DNA of 64,000 nucleotides from positions 2,418,001-2,482,000 of the forward strand of contig NZ_JAQNDL010000003.1 in NCBI RefSeq assembly GCF_028368995.1. Direction: 5' to 3'. The notes under the pieces were generated by a model. The model was not told the DNA's origin, did no database searches, and saw only the letters and a list, made by a program, of their open reading frames with translations. This document shows, piece after piece, positions 1 through 9,695 of this stretch (the first letter of the stretch is position 1; each line of letters starts with the position of its first letter). Both the position numbers and the translations under genes were made by a program. This DNA comes from Nannocystis bainbridge. Its GTDB lineage: Bacteria; Myxococcota_A; Polyangia; Nannocystales; Nannocystaceae.

Positions 1-70
1 GGCGAATCACGGGCGCAGCCTACCAGACCTCGACTTCCACGCCGCGCCGACGATGCGTGACCTCGCGCCG

Positions 71-274
71 TCACGGCCGCGCGGCGACGATCTCCGCCTC
101 GAGCTGGGACCACACCTCGGGCCCGAACAGCCGCGACAAGTCCACGTGCGCCTGCAACCGCTCGAGCGTGAGGTACGGGGTCTCGCTGGCCTTCAACATC
201 ACCCGCGCGGCTGCGGTCCGCGCCTCGTGCAGCGCGGCCCGCCGGTCCGGCGAGCGCTCGTCCTCGGCGGTCAT
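71..274 (-). CDS. hypothetical protein, about 67 aa
   Basis: Small, charged, alpha-helical reading frame with no family I recognise. I place the start at the ATG at 274 (MTAEDERSPDRRAAL...) rather than the in-frame ATG at 325, because the extra 17 residues of the longer version are encoded partly by a dispersed 14-bp repeat unit (304-320) and look non-coding. It contains a conserved-looking core, ASETPYLTLERLQAHVDL, but no cysteines, signal peptide or membrane segment. No strong ribosome binding site is visible. It lies downstream of the lipoprotein gene 408-1343 on the same strand, separated by repeat units. It could be a genuine small protein or a chance frame in GC-rich DNA; the codon pattern looks real but the evidence is thin. 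Confidence 0.45.
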   Translation of the reverse strand: MTAEDERSPDRRAALHEARTAAARVMLKASETPYLTLERLQAHVDLSRLFGPEVWSQLEAEIVAARP

Positions 275-303
275 CGCCCGGTCACGGCGCCGCTCCGCAT
301 CAA

Positions 304-359
304 CCTGTCTCTTCGGACAGCCCACACAGCGAACCGTCCCACATGTCTCTTCGGACAGC
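304..359. repeat. two pairs of 14-bp phased palindrome units
   Basis: Two copies of TGTCTCTTCGGACAGC lie here. Within each copy the core tetramers are exactly 14 bp apart: CCTG at 304 and CAGC at 318, then CATG at 342 and CAGC at 356. Each copy is an inverted repeat (TGTC...GACA) able to form a small hairpin with a CTTCGG-like loop. They are degenerate members of the window-wide 14-bp family and separate two genes on the minus strand. Confidence 0.7.
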
Positions 360-407
360 TCACTCGCGGGCGCGCGCGCTCGGCCGCGCGCGCCTGCGTC
401 CCCGCGC

Positions 408-1343
408 TCAGATCCCGCAGGACCACTTGGCCAGCGGCTCGGCGCCGTCGCCCTTGAGCTTGAAGATGCGGTCGCCGCCGCCGCCGTCGGTGAGGACCGC
501 GTTGACCCACACTTCTTGCGACTTGTCGCCGTCGAGGTCGAGGAACGCGCGGACCGTGTAGGTCTCGGTGTCGTTGCGCGACTCGAGCAGCGGGAACCAC
601 TTGCCCGGGGCGGTGGCGCGCTGCATCAGCACGCCGCTGTACGACAGCCGCTCGCTGTCCTTCGGGTTGACCACGTAGACCGAGAACAGCTTGTCGGCCT
701 GGCCGTCGCCGTCGACGTCGAACGACACCGATTGGTTGATCTGCAGCTCGGCGTCGGGCTTGACCAGCTCGGTCAGCGCCCGCTTCTCCTCCTCGCTGGC
801 GACCCGGCCCTTCTCGCTGTACGTCTCGGGGTCGGTGCGGTTGATCAGCTTGCCCATCGACTTCGGGAACACCGCGTAGTCGAACGTCTCGCCGGCGTCG
901 ACCGAGGCGATGCCGAGGCTGGTCGGCTTGTCCTCGCCCGGCTGGCACATCGCGCTCTTGGGCGCCCCGGCCTTGTCGAGCTTCTCGACGCTGTTCGAGC
1001 GCAGGTACACCTCGTCGTCGGCCTTGACCAGCGCCAGGCAGTCCTTGCCGCCGGCCAGCTTCTTCTTGGCGCTGTCGTAGCAGCCGATCGGGATGAGCGC
1101 GCCGTCGACCGTGAAGAACACCGCGCTCGCCTCGGGCGGCACCGGCCCGCTGAGGTCCAGCGCCTGCACGGCCTTGTCGAGGCTGGTCGCGTCGTTGCGC
1201 TTGGTGTCGATGACCTCGGTCTTGGCGTCGGCCTTGGCGTCCTTGGCGTCGGCCTTGGTGCCCTTGGCGGGGTCGCTGGCGCCGCCGCAAGCGGCGATGA
1301 CGAGGGCGAGCGTGAGGGGGAGGGCGGCCTGGCGTGCGATCAT
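408..1343 (-). CDS. lipoprotein with D-x-D-x-D calcium-loop-like motifs
   Basis: A 311-aa protein beginning MIARQAALPLTLALVIAACG, a type II signal peptide with a lipobox ending in Cys at about residue 19, so it is probably anchored in a membrane facing the periplasm. After the Cys comes an Ala/Lys/Asp-rich linker (about residues 20-50). The C-terminal third carries DVDGDGQADKLF and DLDGDKSQEVW, which resemble the calcium-binding loops of FG-GAP/VCBS repeats. No catalytic motif is visible. The start at 1343 is preferred because the longer in-frame extension lacks a signal peptide. Function unknown; a small substrate- or metal-binding surface protein is an inference only. It is divergent from the GST gene at 1406, with about 60 bp between the starts. 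Confidence 0.75.
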   Translation of the reverse strand: MIARQAALPLTLALVIAACGGASDPAKGTKADAKDAKADAKTEVIDTKRNDATSLDKAVQALDLSGPVPPEASAVFFTVDGALIPIGCYDSAKKKLAGGKDCLALVKADDEVYLRSNSVEKLDKAGAPKSAMCQPGEDKPTSLGIASVDAGETFDYAVFPKSMGKLINRTDPETYSEKGRVASEEEKRALTELVKPDAELQINQSVSFDVDGDGQADKLFSVYVVNPKDSERLSYSGVLMQRATAPGKWFPLLESRNDTETYTVRAFLDLDGDKSQEVWVNAVLTDGGGGDRIFKLKGDGAEPLAKWSCGI

Positions 1344-1405
1344 GGCGGGCGCACGATAGCAACAGGACTGTCCACCGCCAAGCCGCTGACCTACGCTGCG
1401 GGCCC

Positions 1406-2059
1406 ATGCCTCGGCCGCACAGCCCCGAACTCTGCCTCGTGATCGGCGACCAGCGCAAGTCGTCGTGGAGCCTCCGCCCGTGGCTCGCCCTGCGGGCCAC
1501 CGGTTATCCATTTCGCGAGCGCAAGATCCTCCTCGATCGCGACACCACCCGCGCCGAGCTCGAGGCCGCCTCGCCGACCGCCCGTGTGCCGGTGCTCCTC
1601 GACGGCGAGCTCGCGATCTGGGAGTCGCTGGCGATCTGCGAGACGCTGGCCGAGTGGTTCCCGCAGTCCGGGCTCTGGCCCGCGGACCCCGGTGTCCGCG
1701 CGCAGGCGCGCAGCGCGGCGACCGAGATGCACGGCGGCTTCGCCAACCTGAGGCACGAGATGCCGATGGACCTGACGCTGCGCACGCGGGTCACGCCGTC
1801 GCCGGCGACGCAGCTCGAGATCGATCGCATCTGCGCGCTGTGGCGCGACTGTCGGGCTCGCTTCGGGGCCGGCGGCGACATGCTCTTTGGGACATGGACG
1901 ATCGCCGACTGCATGTACGCCCCGGTCGCTACCCGCTTCCGCAGCTACGGCGTGGCCCTCGACCCGGTGTGCGCCGCGTACGTCGACGCGGTCCTCGCCA
2001 CCCGGGACATGCGCGCCTGGGCCGAGGCCGCCGCGCGCGAGGCCGCCGAGCTCGCGTGA
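1406..2059 (+). CDS. glutathione S-transferase family protein
   Basis: A 217-aa protein with GST architecture. The N-terminal thioredoxin-like half has SSWSLRPWLAL in the place where the catalytic Ser/Tyr and helix 1 occur, ARVPVLLDG supplying the cis-Pro loop, and WESLAICETLAEW matching the glutathione-binding ES...I pattern. The C-terminal half is all helical and contains the usual N-capping region (TIADCMYAPVATRF). Length is typical for bacterial GSTs (about 200-220 aa). It probably conjugates glutathione or acts as a thiol transferase in the cytoplasm; the substrate cannot be predicted. The start ATG at 1406 fits the domain boundary; an in-frame ATG at 1334 would overlap the divergent promoter region. 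Confidence 0.85.
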   Translation: MPRPHSPELCLVIGDQRKSSWSLRPWLALRATGYPFRERKILLDRDTTRAELEAASPTARVPVLLDGELAIWESLAICETLAEWFPQSGLWPADPGVRAQARSAATEMHGGFANLRHEMPMDLTLRTRVTPSPATQLEIDRICALWRDCRARFGAGGDMLFGTWTIADCMYAPVATRFRSYGVALDPVCAAYVDAVLATRDMRAWAEAAAREAAELA

Positions 2060-2095
2060 GCGCAGGCCGGCGCGCGCCCGTCCGCGGGCCTGCGC
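2060..2095 (+). terminator. possible hairpin after the GST gene
   Basis: A 9-bp inverted repeat (GCGCAGGCC at 2060-2068 with GGCCTGCGC at 2087-2095) begins right after the GST stop codon. There is no U-tract, so it would be a weak or Rho-assisted terminator, or only a consequence of GC-rich sequence. Confidence 0.3.
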
Positions 2096-2186
2096 GGGCG
2101 ACCCGGCGGGCTCGACCGTGACGCCGCGGCTTGCACGGCGCCGCGACAGGGACCAAGCACATGGCGCCGCGCGGCAGAGAGGTGTC

Positions 2187-3005
2187 ATGCTCGACAAGCT
2201 CCGAAATTTGCGTCGCCAACTCGGCGACCGGAACGATTGGCCTGATGAAGTCAACGTGCACCCGCTCGAGCGCGCCGCCTCGCTGGTCGGCGCCGTCGGC
2301 TGCCTGGCGCTCGCCGTGGTGCGGCGCAACTGGGGCAGCGTGCCCGTCATCGCCCTCGGCGGCGCCCTGCTCCACCGGGCGCTGACCGGCCACAGCCCGC
2401 TCTACGCCCGCCTCAAGGTCAGCACCGCCCACGGCGTGCGCGGCCCGAGCGCCAGCGTGCCGCACGGCCAGGGCGTCAAGCTGCTGCACACCCTCACCGT
2501 GCGCCAGCCGCCCGAGCGCGTGTACCGGTTCTGGCGCGAGCTCGACAACCTGCCGCGCTTCATGCAGCACCTCGAGTCGGTCGTCGTGCTCGACGAACGC
2601 CGCTCGCGCTGGCGCGTGCGCGGGCCCGCAGACATCAGCGTGTCGTGGGACGCCGAGATCATCAACGACGTCCCGGGCGAGCTGATCGCCTGGCGCTCGC
2701 TCGAGGGCGCCGAGGTGGCCAACGCCGGCTCGGTCCGCTTCGAGCGCGGCGTCGGCGGCCACACCACCCGGATCACCGTCACGCTCGAGTACCACCCGCC
2801 CGCCGGCGTGATCGGCAACATGGTGGCGAGCGCGCTCGGGGCCAACCCGCAGAAGCAGATCGAGTCCGACCTGCAGCGCTTCAAGGAGCTGCTCGAGACC
2901 AATGTCCCGCACGCCGGCGCGTCCCAGCGCGGCCGCCTGCGCGACGTGAAGGACCTCGAGACCGCCCGCCAGGTGCTGCAGCTCGACGACCTGACCAAGA
3001 ACTGA
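2187..3005 (+). CDS. SRPBCC (cyclase/dehydrase-like) membrane-anchored protein
   Basis: A 272-aa protein. Residues 1-30 are charged. Residues about 28-65 form one or two hydrophobic segments (LVGAVGCLALAVV; VPVIALGGALLH) typical of the DUF2892/YgaP-like N-terminus. Residues about 95-245 form an SRPBCC (polyketide cyclase/dehydrase, COG5637-like) fold, seen in VRQPPERVYRFWRELDNLP and VSWDAEIINDVPGELIAWRS. This family has a hydrophobic ligand cavity; no catalytic residue can be assigned. The start ATG at 2187 follows AGAGAGGTGTC, an acceptable ribosome binding site. The gene is convergent with 3109-3513, with a 14-bp repeat array between the two ends. Confidence 0.8.
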   Translation: MLDKLRNLRRQLGDRNDWPDEVNVHPLERAASLVGAVGCLALAVVRRNWGSVPVIALGGALLHRALTGHSPLYARLKVSTAHGVRGPSASVPHGQGVKLLHTLTVRQPPERVYRFWRELDNLPRFMQHLESVVVLDERRSRWRVRGPADISVSWDAEIINDVPGELIAWRSLEGAEVANAGSVRFERGVGGHTTRITVTLEYHPPAGVIGNMVASALGANPQKQIESDLQRFKELLETNVPHAGASQRGRLRDVKDLETARQVLQLDDLTKN

Positions 3006-3015
3006 GCCCGCAGCG

Positions 3016-3093
3016 ATGATGTTCTGGAGGACATGCCCGCACGGGCATGTCCTCTTCGACATTTCTCGAATGACATGTCCTCGGGGACATGCC
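3016..3093. repeat. 14-bp phased palindrome array, 6 units
   Basis: Core tetramers occur at 3018 (GATG), 3032, 3046, 3060 (CATT), 3074 and 3088, each exactly 14 bp from the next. Adjacent units are mutually inverted: GGACATGCCCG at 3029-3039 pairs with CGGGCATGTCC at 3042-3052, leaving a 2-base centre. A second hairpin is centred near 3081. The array fills the gap between the stops of two convergent genes and probably folds into hairpins in both transcripts. Confidence 0.9.
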
Positions 3094-3108
3094 CCGAAAA
3101 GGACACGC

Positions 3109-3513
3109 TCAATCCTCGCGCCGGGCCCCGACCGCGCCGCCGAGCCAGCCCGGGAGCAGGCAGGCCAGCGGGGTGACGAGCACGAGCCAGGCGGGGTGCG
3201 GGATGGCCCACAGATTCATCCCGGCGGCGACCAGGATCACCGCGCCGACGACGACGCCGAAGCGGCGAGTCCGACGACCGGCGGCGGCCGCCGCGGCCAT
3301 GGCACCGCCGCAGAAGGCGCCCGCGGCCCAGGCCAGCGGCACGAACGCGAGCGCCAGGCAGGGCGCGTCCGCGAAGTAGGCGCGGATGGCCCTCGCGTCG
3401 TCCAGGCGCAGGTCGGCGGGCAGCGGATACAGGGAGTGGCCGACGAGCTCGACGAGCGAGATCGCCAGCACGGCGACCACGACCCCGAGGACCACCGCGA
3501 GCAGGTTACGCAT
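3109..3513 (-). CDS. small integral membrane protein
   Basis: A 134-aa protein with about four hydrophobic segments: residues 3-25 (LLAVVLGVVVAVLAISLVEL), about 55-80 (a Gly/Ala-rich helix), about 88-105 (FGVVVGAVILVAAGMNLWAI) and 110-128 (WLVLVTPLACLLPGWLGG). The start at 3513 begins directly with the first membrane segment; an upstream in-frame ATG at 3591 would add an Arg-rich extension and overlap the end of secA. The protein is not recognised beyond being a multi-pass inner-membrane protein. It lies just downstream of secA on the same strand, but sequence does not show co-function. Confidence 0.7.
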   Translation of the reverse strand: MRNLLAVVLGVVVAVLAISLVELVGHSLYPLPADLRLDDARAIRAYFADAPCLALAFVPLAWAAGAFCGGAMAAAAAAGRRTRRFGVVVGAVILVAAGMNLWAIPHPAWLVLVTPLACLLPGWLGGAVGARRED

Positions 3514-3591
3514 GGCCCGGAAGCTAGTCCCGGGCCCTGCGCGCAGCAACGACCGGCCCGGCGACCTGGCGCCGGACATGCGCCCCGCCAC

Positions 3592-6711
<3,120 letters not shown>

Positions 6712-6738
6712 GGGGCGGGCCGTGCGCGGGCAAAGGGT

Positions 6739-6757
6739 ACGGGCGAGGCTCGCCCGT
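6739..6757. promoter_or_regulatory. inverted repeat in the secA leader
   Basis: ACGGGCGA-GGC-TCGCCCGT is a perfect 8-bp inverted repeat with a 3-bp centre, 28 bp upstream of the secA start and between the divergent secA and LD-carboxypeptidase genes. It could be an operator or an mRNA hairpin in the secA leader; nothing in the sequence decides between these. Confidence 0.35.
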
Positions 6758-6822
6758 GTCCACGCGCCATGATCGCAGAAGAAAGGCGGTAACTGACACG
6801 CCCCGCTGGTACTGTCGCCGCC

Positions 6823-7758
6823 GTGAAGGCCGCTCTCGTGCGTCCGCCCCCGTCCGGCCCCGCCGGCCGCGTCGTCGTCGTGGCTCCGTCCGGCCCCGCC
6901 CCCGAGCCCAGGCTCGCCGATGGCCTGGCTGTCCTGCGCGCCCTGGGCATCGGTGAGATCTCGCTCGCGGCCAACCTGGGCGTGAAGACCGGCTATTTCG
7001 CCGGCGAAGACGCGGTCCGCCGGGATGCGCTGCAAGCGGCGCTCGACGACCCGGAGGTGACGGCGATCGTGTGCGCGCGCGGCGGCTACGGCCTGACCCG
7101 CCTGCTGCCGCTCCTGCGCGCGGAGCGATTTCAGGCCGCGCCCAAGCTGCTGGTCGGCTTCTCCGACGCGACGGCGCTGCTGTGCTGGGGCCTCCGCGCC
7201 GGCGTCTGCGGGGTGCACGGGCCGGTGGTGACGCAGCTCTCCTCGCTGCCGCCAGCCGACGCCGGGCGCCTGGCCGCGCTGCTGCGCGGCGAACTCCCCG
7301 CAGCGCTCACCGGCGACGAGGGCGTGGGCGAGGCCCGCGTGGCGGCGCCGCTGGTGCCGGCCAACCTCGAGGTGCTGCGCTCGCTGATCGGCACACCATG
7401 GCTGCCCGCGCTGGCAGGGACGATCGTGGCGCTCGAGGAGATCGGGGAGCGACCGTATCGCATCGACCGCGCGCTGACGCAGCTGATCACCAGCGGGGCG
7501 TTCGCGGGGGTCCGTGGGTTTGCGATCGGGCAGCTTTATGCGTGCGACGAGCCCGCGAGCGGCAACCCCCACAGCCCGGACGCACGAACGGTGGTGCGCG
7601 AGCGCCTGCAGTCGCTCGGAGTGCCGCTGGTGTTCGGCTTGCCCTTCGGACACCAGCCGCACGAACACGCGGCCCTGCCCTGCGGCTCCCGCGTCGAGCT
7701 CGACCCCGGCCGCGCGACGCTGTCACTGCTCGAGCCAGTCGCGGCGCGCGCGGGCTGA
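6823..7758 (+). CDS. LD-carboxypeptidase (peptidase family S66)
   Basis: A 311-aa protein of the muramoyl-tetrapeptide carboxypeptidase family, which removes the terminal D-Ala from the tetrapeptide in peptidoglycan recycling; some members act on microcin C-like peptides. Family landmarks are present: ARGGYGLTRLLP, the nucleophile-serine loop VGFSDATALL (Ser near residue 115), LEEIGERPYRIDR carrying the catalytic Glu, and PFGHQPHEHAALP with the catalytic His. There is no signal peptide, so it is cytoplasmic like LdcA. The start is a GTG at 6823. It is divergent from secA and convergent with 7902-8567. The substrate is inferred from family membership. Confidence 0.9.
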   Translation: MKAALVRPPPSGPAGRVVVVAPSGPAPEPRLADGLAVLRALGIGEISLAANLGVKTGYFAGEDAVRRDALQAALDDPEVTAIVCARGGYGLTRLLPLLRAERFQAAPKLLVGFSDATALLCWGLRAGVCGVHGPVVTQLSSLPPADAGRLAALLRGELPAALTGDEGVGEARVAAPLVPANLEVLRSLIGTPWLPALAGTIVALEEIGERPYRIDRALTQLITSGAFAGVRGFAIGQLYACDEPASGNPHSPDARTVVRERLQSLGVPLVFGLPFGHQPHEHAALPCGSRVELDPGRATLSLLEPVAARAG

Positions 7759-7883
7759 GGCCGGCGAGGCTGTCCCAGCGCGCAGGCTGAGGCGCGTCAC
7801 GCGAGGCTGTCGCGGCCGAGCAGGACGCATGGGCGTCGCCGAGGCACCTCGGCGATGCGCCACTGTCACTGCTCGAGCCAGTC
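7720..7883 (+). repeat. direct repeat copying the 3' end of the LD-carboxypeptidase gene
   Basis: A 21-bp stretch at 7720-7740, inside the last codons of the gene, recurs exactly at 7863-7883, 143 bp downstream in the intergenic region. Flanking bases remain similar on both sides (CGCGCG runs). This looks like a short tandem duplication that copied the gene tail, later diverged, and left the intergenic spacer. Confidence 0.7.
7833..7858. terminator. hairpin between convergent genes
   Basis: CGTCGCCGAGG at 7834-7844 pairs with CCTCGGCGATG at 7847-7857 (one G-T pair), giving a stem of about 10 bp and a tight loop. It lies between the convergent genes ending at 7758 and 7902. There is no U-tract, so intrinsic termination would be weak. 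Confidence 0.4.
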
Positions 7884-7901
7884 ACGCGCGCAGGCCGAGA
7901 A

Positions 7902-8567
7902 TCACCGGCCGAGCAGGTGATCGAGCATCACCCGGGCCTCGGCGCTGGTGGTGACGGCCCCGAGAGTGATCTCGAGCTCGCCGCCGGTCAGCGGCTCGCG
8001 CATCACCGGCGCCATCAAGACCTCGTCGTCCTGGACGACGGCCAGGCGCCGACCCACCTGTGCAGCAGTGAGGCTGGCGAGGCGCCCGACGTCCTCGCTC
8101 AACAGGCGCACGCGGATCCGCTGCCGACCCTCAGCATCCTGGCTGAGCAGCGCGGAGCCCAGCTTGCGCAAGGCGAGGCCGCCGGCCTCGACGCAGTGCA
8201 TGCGCCAGTAGGTCCGCCCGTCGTCGCGCAGGCGCTCGTAGCCGAACGCATGACCGGCGGGCGGCGCGAGCTCGGGGTGGGTGCGGATGTAGTCCTCGAG
8301 GACATGTTTCTCGGGACCTGTCACAAAGGTCTCGTGGACCGCGGGCCCCTGACCGTCGCCTACGAGGGGGACCTCGCCGACGTCGAGCCCCGCCTGCGGA
8401 TCGGCGCGGACGGCCGCGACGACCCGCTGCAGCGCGCCCCGCGGATCGTCGACCGGGGTCAGCACGAGCGGCCGCTTGAGCTCGAGCTCGGGCGTCGTCG
8501 CGGTGCAGCCGGGCACGAAGGCCGCAGGTGCGAGCGCGAACGCGAGGACGATCAGCGAGCGGAGCAT
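7902..8567 (-). CDS. lipoprotein with a SecD P1-head-like domain
   Basis: A 221-aa protein with a lipoprotein signal peptide (MLRSLIVLAFALAPAAFVPGC, Cys at about 21), so probably on the periplasmic face of a membrane. The C-terminal half resembles the SecDF P1 head: GRRLAVVQDDEVLMAPVMRE followed by GGELEITLG and a helix AEARVMLDHLL, the same strand-helix order as in SecD periplasmic loops. The SecD membrane helices are absent, so it is not a translocase subunit by itself; similar stand-alone lipoproteins are known in myxobacteria but their role is unclear. An in-frame ATG at 8576 is an alternative start. Two repeat cores (8303, 8317) fall inside the gene, in the linker before the head domain. 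Confidence 0.75.
   Translation of the reverse strand: MLRSLIVLAFALAPAAFVPGCTATTPELELKRPLVLTPVDDPRGALQRVVAAVRADPQAGLDVGEVPLVGDGQGPAVHETFVTGPEKHVLEDYIRTHPELAPPAGHAFGYERLRDDGRTYWRMHCVEAGGLALRKLGSALLSQDAEGRQRIRVRLLSEDVGRLASLTAAQVGRRLAVVQDDEVLMAPVMREPLTGGELEITLGAVTTSAEARVMLDHLLGR
8303..8320. repeat. intragenic pair of 14-bp palindrome cores
   Basis: GGACATG with its core at 8303 and GGACCTGTC with its core at 8317, 14 bp apart, are embedded in the coding sequence of the SecD-head lipoprotein, where they encode part of TFVTGPEKHVLEDY. They have the same spacing as the intergenic arrays. Confidence 0.5.
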
Positions 8568-8670
8568 GCCCCCCACGATAGCGGGTCCAGCAGCGCGAGA
8601 GGGAGCGTCCGCGATGAGAGGGCTGTCGCGAGGATCGGGCGGCGGTCCGCCACGAACTCAGCGCCGCGAT

Positions 8671-9288
8671 TCACGGGCCCGGCAGCAGGCCGGCGCCGCG
8701 CAGCAGGCGAGCCACGGCGAGCAGCGGGAGGCCGATGATGCCGGTGTAGTCGGCGCCGTCGATGCGAGTGAACAGCTTGATGCCCGCGTCCTCGATGCGG
8801 AAGCTGCCGGCGCAGTCGAGCGGCTGGTAGCGACGCACGTAGTCGGCGGCCTCTTGCTCGCCGTAGGCGCGCATGGTCAAGGTCTGGACGTCGACGGCGG
8901 TGGCAGCCTCGCCGGTGGCGGCGTCGAGCAGGACCACGCCGGTGACCAGGCGAAACGTGGCCCCCGACAGGCGCATGAGCTGAGCGATCGCCTGGTCTTC
9001 GGTACCTGGCTTATGGAGCAGGTCAGGCCCGGGGCCGACGGCGACCTGGTCGGCCCCGAGGATCCACGCGTCCGGGTTTGTCGCCCGTAAACTCTCGGCC
9101 TTCCCCAGGGCGAGCCTGAGGGCGAAGGCCTCGGCGCCGATCTCGCTGAACCAGGGATCTTCCTGGCGCTCGTCAAATGCAGGGGCTGCGGTGAAGAAAG
9201 CCACATCCAGGCGGCTCAGGAGCTCGCGCCGATAGCGCGAGGTCGAGGCCAGAACCAGGTTCCGCTGCGAATTTTGCGAATCTCTCAT
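8671..9288 (-). CDS. maf: Maf/YceF nucleotide pyrophosphatase
   Basis: A 205-aa house-cleaning enzyme that hydrolyses non-canonical nucleoside triphosphates to the monophosphate and pyrophosphate. Maf hallmarks: LASTSRYRRELLSRL at residues 12-27, the acidic pocket PAFDERQED, ILGADQVAV (the metal-site Asp of GADQ), LHKPGTEDQAIAQLMRLSG, and the C-terminal FTRIDGADYTGIIGLPL. The CAGSFRIEDAGIKLFTRIDG block matches the YceF subfamily (m7GTP-preferring) rather than the dTTP/UTP-preferring YhdE subfamily; that substrate preference is inferred from resemblance. Length is normal. It is divergent from the winged-helix gene at 9366. Confidence 0.93.
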   Translation of the reverse strand: MRDSQNSQRNLVLASTSRYRRELLSRLDVAFFTAAPAFDERQEDPWFSEIGAEAFALRLALGKAESLRATNPDAWILGADQVAVGPGPDLLHKPGTEDQAIAQLMRLSGATFRLVTGVVLLDAATGEAATAVDVQTLTMRAYGEQEAADYVRRYQPLDCAGSFRIEDAGIKLFTRIDGADYTGIIGLPLLAVARLLRGAGLLPGP

Positions 9289-9318
9289 GGCAAAGCGGGC
9301 TAAGGGCGGACGAGCGAG

Positions 9319-9347
9319 TTGACCAAAGGTGATGATTTCTTCATATT
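9319..9347 (+). promoter_or_regulatory. sigma-70-like promoter for the winged-helix gene
   Basis: TTGACC at 9319-9324 and CATATT at 9342-9347 are separated by 17 bp, within an island of AT-rich sequence unusual for this window. The predicted start lies near 9354, and GGAGAC (9355-9360) just before the GTG at 9366 would serve as ribosome binding site. The transcript would have a very short leader. Confidence 0.55.
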
Positions 9348-9365
9348 CAATACCGGAGACTAATT

Positions 9366-9695
9366 GTGCCCGATAGGCCCTCGGAGTGGACGTTTCTGAC
9401 CAATCACGCGCACGTGCTCTTCTGCGTGGCGCAGGACCCGGAGATCCGTCTGCGCGACGTCGCAGAGGCCGTCGGCATCACCGAGCGAGCGGTGCAGCGG
9501 ATCGTCACCGAGCTCGAGGAGTCAGGGTACATCACCCGTCAGCGAAGCGGACGTCGCAACTTGTACGTCGTGCACAAGGACCTGCCGCTGCGTCACCGCA
9601 TCGAGGCGCACCGGCAAGTGAGCGACCTGATCGGGCTCATCGTGCCCGAGGTCATTTCCCGCGCTTCTTCTTCTTCTTCACCGGCTTCTTCTTGA
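9366..9695 (+). CDS. winged-helix DNA-binding protein (MarR/ArsR-like)
   Basis: A 109-aa protein made almost only of a winged helix-turn-helix: RLRDVAEAVGITERAVQRIV is the HTH (residues about 28-47), followed by TELEESGYITRQRSGRRNLY as wing and recognition-helix exit. It starts at a GTG behind a good ribosome binding site and promoter. It probably binds DNA as a dimer; no effector domain is present. Its last 15 codons, which encode a Ser-rich tail, overlap by 44 bp with the Lys-rich tail of the convergent kinase gene (9652-11607), so both tails come from the same AAG/CTT-rich DNA. Confidence 0.85.
   Translation: MPDRPSEWTFLTNHAHVLFCVAQDPEIRLRDVAEAVGITERAVQRIVTELEESGYITRQRSGRRNLYVVHKDLPLRHRIEAHRQVSDLIGLIVPEVISRASSSSSPASS

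Noticed and set aside
3016..3093. 14-bp arrays as CRISPR arrays
   Set aside because: The repeated part is a 10-bp palindrome with 4-bp spacers; CRISPR repeats are 23-50 bp with spacers of similar length, and no cas gene is present.
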